Source: Limnohabitans sp.
GTDB taxonomy: Bacteria; Pseudomonadota; Gammaproteobacteria; Burkholderiales; Burkholderiaceae_C
Assembly: GCA_009693225.1 (NCBI GenBank)
Contig: SHXP01000076.1
Span: 1 to 9,173 of the forward strand
Length of the DNA: 9,173 nucleotides
Direction: 5' to 3'
This document shows, in pieces, positions 1-6,511 of the stretch. The translations under genes and the position numbers were made by a program. The number at the start of each line of letters is the position of its first letter. Position 1 is the first letter of the stretch. The notes beneath the pieces are model-generated. The model was not told the DNA's origin. It searched no databases and saw only the letters and a list, made by a program, of their open reading frames with translations.

Positions 1-332
1 AAATGGCGAAACCTCAGGATAGTGGACTCATCGGGCAACCGGGTAGCACCTGCATCCAGTTGCGCGAATTCGCGCTACAGCGCCATGTCATGCAAGGCCT
101 CTTCCATGGCCGGGTCACTCAGTCCAAACCACTGTTGCATGAAATGAATGCGTAGCATGGTGGACAAGGGGAACGGGGGCCTGCCAGTGTTGCTGAGCGG
201 CGCAAAGGGCTGAATGAGCGAAACCAATTCTGTCCACGGCACAACCAGGTTCATCTCCTCCAAAAACTAACGCTTTCGAGTACGTTTGGTGACCAATTCA
301 AATCCGGTGTTAGCAAAGGTGGTTTGTTTCAT
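1..332 (-). pseudogene. IS5-family transposase, N-terminal part, two nonsense codons, continues past left edge
   Basis: This is the start of an IS5-family DDE transposase read on the minus strand. The family start is probably the ATG at 332-330, which opens with the family-like residues MKQTTFANTGFE. After 21 codons there is a TAG at 269-267. The same frame then continues with recognisable IS5 sequence, including TMLRIHFMQQWFGLSDPAME. A second TAG follows at 77-75, and the same frame again continues with LPDESTILRFRH up to the window edge. No frame change is needed anywhere, so these are two point nonsense mutations in an otherwise well-kept reading frame. Only the N-terminal domain is visible; the catalytic DDE residues would lie to the left of the window. 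A short open frame could start at the TTG at 263, but it would give a 62-residue fragment without a catalytic core. I am confident of the family and that the gene is broken, less so of the exact start. Confidence 0.85.
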
Positions 333-370
333 CTACCTATAACGCTTGAGTCAGGCCTGTGGATGACTTA
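1..370 (-). mobile_element. IS5-family insertion sequence remnant (one end; right boundary approximate)
   Basis: The transposase fragment defines an insertion sequence whose head points right, into the efflux-pump pseudogene. The right boundary must lie between the transposase start (332) and about 372, where recognisable RND sequence begins. I could not identify a terminal inverted repeat or a target duplication in these 40 bases, and the other end is outside the window. The coordinate 370 is therefore an outer limit. The position fits insertion into, or a deletion next to, the RND gene, which would explain its missing 5' part. Confidence 0.6.
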
Positions 371-371
371 T

Positions 372-2929
372 GCAGTGACTTTTGCAGAGAATCTCTATAT
401 TAAAATTCCGCAGAAAAAACTGATGCAGCTTGGCCTCGATTTAGATGCCGTGCTGGCACAACTCGGTGAACAAAATGCGGTCGAAAGTGCAGGTGCCTTG
501 CAAACGCCGCAAGATGTAATTCAGATCCGTGTAGCAGGCCAGTTCGAAGCGGTGTCCAGATTGCGTGCCATGCCTATACGCGGCTCATCAGGCCAGCAAT
601 TGCGTTTAAGCGATATCGGCACCATTACCTGAGGCTATGCCGACCCGCCCGGTGTCAAGGTGCGTTTTCAGGGGCAGCAAGTCGTTGCACTGGGCGTATC
701 CATGACAAAGGGCGGTGACATCATCAGACTTGGACATGAACTTGAGCAGGCGACAGAAAAGTTGCAGTCAGCTCTGCCCGCAGGTGTCAGGCTTGGCAAT
801 GTGCAAAACCAGCCACAGGCGGTGAGCCGTTCGGTCGGCGAATTCATCGGTTTGATAGAAGCCGTGATGATTGTGTTGATCGTCAGTTTCGTGTCGCTGG
901 GTTGGCACAAAGGGGGGCGCTTCGGCGGGTACATAGACATGCGCCCGGGTTTGGTGATTGGTATCACTATTCCGCTAGTGCTTGCCATGACTTTTTGGGG
1001 AATGTATTACCTTGGCGTAGGTTTGCACAAAATATCGCTGGGCTCGCTCATCATTTCTCTGGGATTGCTGGTGGACGATGCCATCATCGCGGTTGAGATG
1101 ATGGTGCGCAAAATGGAAGAGGGCTTTGACAAAGTGTGCGCCGCCACTTTCTCTTACGAAGTCACCGCCATGCCCATGCTGACCGGCACCTTGATCACTG
1201 CCGCAGGTTTTTTGCCTATAGGGCTGGCCAAGTCGGTCACCGGCGAGTACACCTTTGCGATTTTTGCTATGACAGTCCTGGCATTGTTGCTGAGTTGGTG
1301 GGTTTCGGTGTTTTTTGTACCCCTGCTGGGTGTCTGGTTGTTAAAAATCAAGCCGCAAACCGTCGCTAACCATTCACAGGAATTATTTGATTCGGTTTTT
1401 TACAACGCATTCAGACGACTGGTTAACGCGTGTGTCAAACGCCGTTGGATCACCATTGCGCTCACGCTTTTGATATTCGCAGCAGGTATTTTCGGCGTGG
1501 GCAAAGTACAGCAACAGTTTTTCCCGGGCTCAAGTCGCCCGGAAATCATGATGGAAATCTTGTTTCCTTAAGGTACCTCTATGCAGGCCAATGAAGCGCT
1601 TACCAGACAGATTGAAAAAAGAATGATGGCGCTCAAAGGTGTGAACTCAGTCAGCGTCTGGATAGGCTCGGGTGTGCCGCGCTTTTACCTTCCGCTGGAC
1701 CAGGTATTGCCGCAATCCAATGTGTCGCAATTCATCATCATGCCTGTGGATTTGGACACGCGTGAATCACTGCGCATGGCTTTGCCGGCTTTGATGGCAA
1801 AAGAATTTCCAGAGGTCAGTGTTAGGGTCAAGTTGTTTTACCCAACGGCCCGCCGGTGGCCTACCCGGTTCAATTCCGTGTCTCAGGACCTGATCCGCTG
1901 GTATTGCGGCAACGCGCCGACGAGGTCAAAGCCGCCATGCGGGAGAACAGCAATACACGCCAGGTGAATGACAACTGGAACGAATCCGTCAAAGTGCTTC
2001 GTTTCGAAGTGGACCATGACAAGGCCCGTGTGCTTGGCGTGACCAGCCAGTCGATAGCCCGGGCATTGCGCGTGTTGTTGAGCGGCAGTACTGTGGGCCA
2101 ATACCGTGAAGGCGATAAATTGATCGATATTGTGTTGCGCCAGCCATTGAGCAAACGCCAGATCTTGTCTGATCTCGGCAATGCCTATGTTCCGACCGCA
2201 AGCGGCAAAGCGGTGCCGCCGCTGCAAATTGCAAAACCCGTGTTTGACTGGGAGCCCGGCGTGATGTGGCGTCTCAACCGCGATTACGCCATCACCGCAC
2301 AATGCGACATCACAGAGGGTTTGCAGGGCGCAACTGTCACCGGACAGCTCTTGCCTGCCATGAAGGCTTTGCAGGCCAAATGGGCGCAACAAGGCTGGTC
2401 GGCGTACACCATCAGCGTGTCCGGTGCGGTCGAGGAAAGCGCAAAGGGTTCGTCCTCTATTGCCGCCGGTCTGCCGCTGATGCTGTTTGTCATCTTTACA
2501 TTGCTGATGGTCCAATTGCAAAGCTTCAGCCGAGCCGTGCAGGTGTTTCTGACCGGCCCCATGGGCATTGCCGGTGTCGCCATGGCATTGCTGGTGCTCA
2601 ACCGGCCGTTCGGCTTTGTTGCCTTGCTGGGCGTGATTGCGCTCATGGGCATGATTCAACGCAATTCGGTGATTCTCATTGATCAGATTGAGCAGGACCG
2701 GGCCAGCGGTGTACCTGCCTGGGACGCGATAGTGGAGTCAGCTGTACGGCGTTCACGACCGATTGTGCTGACTGCCGCTGCCCCTGTGCTGGCGATGATC
2801 CCCCTGTCGCGCAGCGTTTTCTGGGGTCCCATGGCAGTGGCGATCATGGGAGGCTTGATTGTTGCCACCGTACTGATTTTGTTGTCCTTGCCGGCCATGT
2901 ACGCCGCCTGGTTCAGGGTCAGACGCTGA
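372..2929 (+). pseudogene. RND-superfamily efflux permease (AcrB/HAE1-like), 5'-truncated with two stops and a frameshift
   Basis: About 850 codons of an inner-membrane RND drug/metal-type proton antiporter remain; such proteins usually have 1,000-1,050 residues. Homology begins near 372-375 (AENLYIKIPQKK), so roughly the first 160-170 residues, including the first membrane helix, are missing where the IS5 remnant abuts. The frame is then broken three times: TGA at 630-632, TAA at 1569-1571, and a shift near 1833-1840 where a T-rich run (ttgtttta) moves reading from frame 3 to frame 2. Across each break the family sequence resumes at once. Kept parts include the helix-4 acidic pair (GLLVDDAI, Asp codons at 1074-1079) thought to carry protons, the helix-rich segments at 840-1350 and 2450-2910, and a C-terminal GMIQRNSVILIDQIEQD segment. 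The stops differ (TGA, TAA) and coexist with a shift, so decay is more likely than recoding. The high conservation between lesions suggests recent loss. Substrate and operon partners cannot be told. Confidence 0.9.
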
Positions 2930-2937
2930 TGTAAGAA

Positions 2938-2968
2938 TTGCTCTGTGAAGCGGGTTAGAATTTATATT
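2938..2968 (+). promoter_or_regulatory. Candidate weak sigma70-type promoter for tRNA-Leu/tig
   Basis: TTGCTC at 2938-2943 and TATATT at 2963-2968 are 19 bases apart, which is wider than ideal. An overlapping TAGAAT lies at 2956-2961 but has no good -35 partner. This AT-rich patch is the only promoter-like stretch between the RND pseudogene and tRNA-Leu, which is the main reason for listing it. Confidence 0.3.
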
Positions 2969-2984
2969 TTACCGATTTTGAACG

Positions 2985-3020
2985 GGCGGTCCGTTAGCGC
3001 AGACCGCCTTTTGCTTTTTT
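2985..3020 (+). terminator. Hairpin with U-rich tail before tRNA-Leu
   Basis: GGCGGTC (2985-2991) pairs perfectly with GACCGCC (3002-3008) around a 10-base loop. It is followed by TTTTGCTTTTTT. This has the form of an intrinsic terminator and could end transcription from the RND pseudogene region. It lies only 8 bases before tRNA-Leu, with no room for a promoter after it, so it may instead sit inside the tRNA leader transcript. Confidence 0.65.
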
Positions 3021-3028
3021 CCTGGCCC

Positions 3029-3115
3029 GCGCGGGTGGCGAAATTGGTAGACGCACCAGGTTTAGGTCCTGACGCCAGCAATGGTGTGGGGGTTCGAGTC
3101 CCCCCCCGCGCACCA
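3029..3115 (+). tRNA. tRNA-Leu (anticodon UAG)
   Basis: An 87-base class II tRNA. The acceptor strand GCGCGGG (3029-3035) pairs with CCCGCGC, followed by discriminator A and an encoded CCA (3113-3115). The D arm is GCG/CGC around AAATTGGTAGA. The anticodon loop TTTAGGT carries TAG at 3063-3065. There is a variable arm (CGCC/GGTG type) and a T arm GGGGG-TTCGAGT-CCCCC. The anticodon stem CCAGG/CCTGA has one C-A mismatch at its outer pair. The long variable arm and the anticodon identify leucine, reading CUA and, with wobble, other CUN codons. It lies 46 bases before tig and is probably on the same transcript. Confidence 0.97.
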
Positions 3116-3161
3116 AAGCGTTCACTGTCTGACGCGTATTGATTCATTTTGGAGAAGCCTG

Positions 3162-4472
3162 ATGGCCGTTACTGTAGAAACCCTTGAAAAGCTCGAACGC
3201 AAAATCACTTTGACTTTGCCGACCTCCGTCATTCAAAACGAGGTGAACACCCGTCTCAAGCGCCTGGCCCGTCAGATCAAGGTCGACGGTTTCCGTCCGG
3301 GCAAAGTGCCGATGAATATCGTGGCTCAGCGCTACGGCTATTCCGTTCATTACGAAGTAATGAACGACAAGGTCGGCGAGGCTTTCAGCGTTGCGGCCAA
3401 CGAAGCCCAGCTGCGCGTCGCCGGACAACCCCGCATCAGCGAAAAAGAGCAGACTTCAGACACAGAAATGGCCTTCGATGCTAATTTTGAGGTCTATCCC
3501 GAGGTTGTGATCAAAGACATGAGTCAGGTCGAGGTCGAAATCCTCAATGCCGAAGTCACCGATGCCGCCATTGACAAGACCATCGATATTCTGCGCAAGC
3601 AAAAACGCACATTTGCCCAGCGTTCGGCGGATTCTTCGGCAGCCAAAGACGACCGTGTCACGGTTGACTTCATCGGCAAGATTGACGGTGAACCTTTTGA
3701 CGGCGGCCGTGCCGAAGATTTTCAGTTCATCGTCGGTGAAGGCCAGATGCTCAAGGAATTTGAAGAGGCCGTGGTCGGTATAAAGCTCGGCGAGAGCAAA
3801 ACTTTCCCGCTGCATTTCCCCGAAGACTACCAGGGCCGTGAAGTCGCAGGCAAAACCGCTGACTTCATGGTCACCTTGAAAAAGCTCGAAGCCAGTCACC
3901 TGCCTGAAGTCACCGACGACCTGGCCAAATCACTCAGGGTGTCCAACCCCTCGGTGGAAGGTTTGCGCGCTGATATCCGTCAAAACCTGGAGCGCGAAGT
4001 CAAATTCCGCTTACTCGGGCGCAACAAGCAGGCCGCTTTGGATGCTTTGGTGGCTCATGCAGAACTGGATTTGCCCAACTCTATCGTTCAATCTGAACTT
4101 GACCGCATGGTTGAAGCTGCCCGCCAGGACTTGAAACAACGCGGCATCAAGGACGCCGACAAAGCCCCCATTCCCGATGACGTCTTCCTTCCGCAGGCCG
4201 AACGCCGGGTGCGCATGGGCCTGGTGGTCTCTGAGGTGGTGCGTATCCACAATCTGAGCCCCACCCCTGAACAAATCCAGGCGCATATTGAAGAACTGGC
4301 TGCCAGCTATGAAAAACCGGCTGAAGTGACGCGCTGGTACTACAGCGATAACCGCCGCATGGCCGAGGTCGAGGCTATTGTGATTGAGAACAATGTCACC
4401 AACTATGTGTTGTCGCTGGTCAAGGCCAAGGACAAACTTATCAGCTTTAACGAATTGTTGGGCCAGGCCTAA
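3162..4472 (+). CDS. tig: Trigger factor, ribosome-associated chaperone and prolyl isomerase
   Basis: A 436-residue protein; the E. coli homologue has 432. Trigger factor docks on the ribosome beside the exit tunnel and shields nascent chains in the cytoplasm. The N-terminal ribosome-binding domain (about 1-115) has the signature GFRPGKVP at 43-50. An FKBP-type prolyl isomerase domain follows (about 150-245), including KDDRVTVDFIGKIDGEPFDG and the FPEDYQG segment. The rest is the helical C-terminal chaperone region. I chose ATG 3162 because GGAG at 3151-3154 sits 7 bases upstream and MAVTVETLEKLERK matches the family start. The open frame reaches back to 3081, but that would overlap tRNA-Leu. 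It is 20 bases ahead of clpP with no terminator between, so the two are probably co-transcribed. No lesions are seen. Confidence 0.98.
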   Translation: MAVTVETLEKLERKITLTLPTSVIQNEVNTRLKRLARQIKVDGFRPGKVPMNIVAQRYGYSVHYEVMNDKVGEAFSVAANEAQLRVAGQPRISEKEQTSDTEMAFDANFEVYPEVVIKDMSQVEVEILNAEVTDAAIDKTIDILRKQKRTFAQRSADSSAAKDDRVTVDFIGKIDGEPFDGGRAEDFQFIVGEGQMLKEFEEAVVGIKLGESKTFPLHFPEDYQGREVAGKTADFMVTLKKLEASHLPEVTDDLAKSLRVSNPSVEGLRADIRQNLEREVKFRLLGRNKQAALDALVAHAELDLPNSIVQSELDRMVEAARQDLKQRGIKDADKAPIPDDVFLPQAERRVRMGLVVSEVVRIHNLSPTPEQIQAHIEELAASYEKPAEVTRWYYSDNRRMAEVEAIVIENNVTNYVLSLVKAKDKLISFNELLGQA

Positions 4473-4492
4473 TCCTGGACAGGAGAGATTTC

Positions 4493-5101
4493 ATGAGCGC
4501 ATTAGACATTCAAGCCCTGGGCATGGTCCCGATTGTGATCGAACAAAGCGGCCGGGGCGAGCGCGCTTACGACATTTATTCGCGCTTGTTGCGCGAACGC
4601 GTCATTTTTCTGGTCGGCCCGGTCAACGACCACACCGCCAACCTGGTGGTGGCGCAGTTGTTGTTTCTCGAGAGCGAAAACCCGGACAAGGACATTTCTC
4701 TGTACATCAACTCTCCTGGGGGCTCGGTCAGTGCCGGCATGGCGATTTTTGACACCATGAACTTCATCAAGCCTCAGGTGTCCACCTTGTGCACCGGCAT
4801 GGCCGCCAGCATGGGCGCATTTTTGCTGGCCGCCGGCGCCAAAGGCAAGCGTTTCAGCCTGCCCAACTCCAAGGTCATGATTCACCAGCCGCTGGGCGGC
4901 ACCCAGGGCCAGGCGACGGAAATCGAGATCGCTGCTCGTGAAATCCTCAAAACCCGCGAGCGCCTGAACCAGTTGCTGGCCGAGGCCACCGGACAGCCTT
5001 TATCCCGGATTGAGCAGGACACCGAACGCGATTACTACCTGACAGCAGAGGAAGCCAAGGCCTATGGCCTGGTTGACGACGTGATCTCCAAGCGCCCTTG
5101 A
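4493..5101 (+). CDS. clpP: ATP-dependent Clp protease, proteolytic subunit ClpP
   Basis: A 202-residue serine protease (family S14). ClpP forms a double heptameric barrel in the cytoplasm that cuts unfolded polypeptides delivered by a Clp ATPase, here ClpX encoded next door. The catalytic triad is complete: Ser106 in GMAASMGAF, His131 in MIHQPLGG, and Asp180 in DTERDYYL. These are the E. coli positions 111, 136 and 185 shifted by five. The oxyanion/strand motif SPGGSVSAGM is at 74-83. The start ATG has a strong ribosome site, AGGAGAG at 4481-4487, 5 bases upstream. A short N-terminal stretch before the conserved GMVPIVIEQSGRGERAYDIY segment may be removed as a propeptide, as in E. coli; this is inferred. 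It follows tig by 20 bases and precedes clpX by 93. Confidence 0.98.
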   Translation: MSALDIQALGMVPIVIEQSGRGERAYDIYSRLLRERVIFLVGPVNDHTANLVVAQLLFLESENPDKDISLYINSPGGSVSAGMAIFDTMNFIKPQVSTLCTGMAASMGAFLLAAGAKGKRFSLPNSKVMIHQPLGGTQGQATEIEIAAREILKTRERLNQLLAEATGQPLSRIEQDTERDYYLTAEEAKAYGLVDDVISKRP

Positions 5102-5131
5102 TCCTGCGTCAGTTCCTTTCCCCTCAAAACC

Positions 5132-5154
5132 TCCGTCGCGGGACGCGCTACGGA
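5132..5154 (+). other. Imperfect hairpin in the clpP-clpX gap
   Basis: TCCGTCGCG (5132-5140) pairs with CGCG (5144-5147) and ACGGA (5150-5154) around a three-base GGA loop with a two-base bulge, giving nine base pairs. No U run follows, so it is not an intrinsic terminator. It could be an mRNA stability or processing element between clpP and clpX. A TATCAT at 5161-5166 downstream has no convincing -35 box, so I do not call a separate clpX promoter. Confidence 0.35.
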
Positions 5155-5194
5155 TTTGAGTATCATTCAAGCGTCATCACCTTCTGAGCACTGA

Positions 5195-6457
5195 ATGCCC
5201 GAAAAAAAAGGTACCTCCAGCGAAAAGACCCTCTACTGCTCTTTTTGCGGTAAAAGTCAGCATGAAGTCAAAAAACTGATTGCGGGACCTTCTGTGTTTA
5301 TCTGCGACGAATGCATTGACTTGTGCAATGACATCATCCGCGACGAACTGCCCGCCAGTACCGTGCGCGAAGGCCGGGGGGACCTGCCTACCCCGATAGA
5401 AATCAAGACCAACCTCGACAACTACGTCATCGGCCAGGAGCCGGCCAAGCGTGCACTGTCGGTTGCTGTGTACAACCATTACAAGCGTTTGCAGCACAAG
5501 CAGGACGCTAAAAAAGACGATGTTGAGCTGTCAAAGAGCAACATCCTGCTGATCGGCCCGACCGGTTCCGGCAAGACCCTGCTGGCGCAAACGCTGGCGC
5601 GCATGCTGAATGTGCCCTTTGTCATGGCTGACGCCACCACGCTGACAGAAGCCGGTTATGTCGGCGAGGATGTGGAAAACATCATTCAGAAGTTGCTGCA
5701 AAACTGCAATTACGATGTGGAGCGCGCCCAGCGCGGCATTGCCTATATCGATGAGATCGACAAGATTTCCCGTAAGTCCGACAACCCGTCCATCACCCGC
5801 GATGTCTCGGGCGAGGGTGTGCAACAGGCTTTGCTCAAACTCATCGAAGGCACCATGGCCAGCGTGCCGCCGCAAGGCGGTCGCAAGCACCCCAATCAGG
5901 ATTTCCTGCAGGTTGACACCACCAATATTCTTTTCATTTGCGGCGGTGCGTTTGCTGGCCTGGAAAAAGTCATTGAAAACCGCACAGAGCGCTCCGGTAT
6001 CGGCTTCAGCGCCGTGGTCAAGACCAAAAAAGAGCGCAGCCTGACCGAAATGTTCAGCCAGGTTGAGCCTGAAGATTTGATCAAGTTCGGTATGATTCCC
6101 GAGCTGGTCGGCCGCCTGCCGGTGGTCACCACCCTCAGCGAATTGACCGAAGACGCGCTGGTTCAAATCCTGACCGAACCGAAAAACGCGCTGGTCAAGC
6201 AGTACGGCAAATTGTTTGCCATGGAGGGCGTCGAACTCGAAATCCGTCCCTCCGCGCTCACAGCGATTGCCAAAAAGGCGCTGGACCGCAAAACTGGTGC
6301 GCGCGGATTGCGTTCCATCATTGAACAATCGCTGATTGACACCATGTTTGAATTGCCAAACAGCAGCAATGTGGAAAAAGTGGTGGTTGAAGAATCCACT
6401 GTTGAAGAAAATAAACCCCCTTTGCTGGTGTACCGAGAGGTCGCCAAAAAGGCTTAA
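5195..6457 (+). CDS. clpX: ATP-dependent Clp protease, ATP-binding subunit ClpX
   Basis: A 420-residue AAA+ unfoldase that forms a hexamer, recognises tagged substrates and threads them into ClpP. The N-terminal zinc-binding domain has Cys15, Cys18, Cys37 and Cys40. Walker A GPTGSGKT is at 121-128 and Walker B IAYIDEID at 182-189. The pore loop GYVG is at 154-157 and the second loop RKH at 230-232. The IGF motif that docks on ClpP is at 269-271, so this protein should be able to partner the upstream ClpP. The sensor-2 region TGARGLRSIIEQ is near the C terminus. The length is typical of the family. The start ATG is supported by the family's first residues, but the ribosome site is weak (only a GAG about 9 bases upstream). 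Together with the 93-base gap this hints at separate or coupled control of clpX. Confidence 0.98.
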   Translation: MPEKKGTSSEKTLYCSFCGKSQHEVKKLIAGPSVFICDECIDLCNDIIRDELPASTVREGRGDLPTPIEIKTNLDNYVIGQEPAKRALSVAVYNHYKRLQHKQDAKKDDVELSKSNILLIGPTGSGKTLLAQTLARMLNVPFVMADATTLTEAGYVGEDVENIIQKLLQNCNYDVERAQRGIAYIDEIDKISRKSDNPSITRDVSGEGVQQALLKLIEGTMASVPPQGGRKHPNQDFLQVDTTNILFICGGAFAGLEKVIENRTERSGIGFSAVVKTKKERSLTEMFSQVEPEDLIKFGMIPELVGRLPVVTTLSELTEDALVQILTEPKNALVKQYGKLFAMEGVELEIRPSALTAIAKKALDRKTGARGLRSIIEQSLIDTMFELPNSSNVEKVVVEESTVEENKPPLLVYREVAKKA

Positions 6458-6466
6458 TTTCTTAAC

Positions 6467-6495
6467 GGGCTGGTGAGTATCCAGCCCATTTTTTT
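6467..6495 (+). terminator. Intrinsic terminator or attenuator between clpX and lon
   Basis: GGGCTGG (6467-6473) pairs perfectly with CCAGCCC (6481-6487) around a seven-base loop, followed by A and seven Ts. It begins 9 bases after the clpX stop codon and ends 16 bases before the lon start. It is a textbook intrinsic terminator for the tig-clpP-clpX unit. It leaves no room for a lon promoter downstream, so transcripts that reach lon must carry it in their leader. Confidence 0.85.
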
Positions 6496-6511
6496 GATTG
6501 GAAGTTTGACC

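Noticed and set aside
324..632. Separate small protein starting at TTG 324
   Set aside because: From about codon 18 it is plainly RND sequence that resumes after the TGA in the same frame. The first codons are insertion-sequence DNA.
1883..2659. Minus-strand open frame of 258 codons inside the RND pseudogene
   Set aside because: Its composition is that of an antisense shadow, it has no recognisable motif, and the plus strand carries clear RND sequence throughout.
372..2929. RND gene as a functional recoded or selenocysteine-containing protein
   Set aside because: The breaks are of three kinds (TGA, TAA, frameshift) and the 5' part is missing. I saw no obvious selenocysteine-type hairpin after the TGA, and the family has no selenocysteine at that site.
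3081..3161. Earlier start for tig inside tRNA-Leu
   Set aside because: The extra 27 codons overlap the tRNA and do not resemble trigger factor. ATG 3162 has GGAG seven bases upstream and the expected N-terminal residues.
5157..5171. Short inverted repeat TTGAgtatcatTCAA before clpX as an operator
   Set aside because: Only four base pairs per arm, well within chance, and not matched to any regulator I recognise.
6473..6511. Earlier GTG start for lon at 6473
   Set aside because: It falls inside the terminator stem, lacks a ribosome site and adds 13 residues not typical of Lon. ATG 6512 has a well-placed GGAAG.
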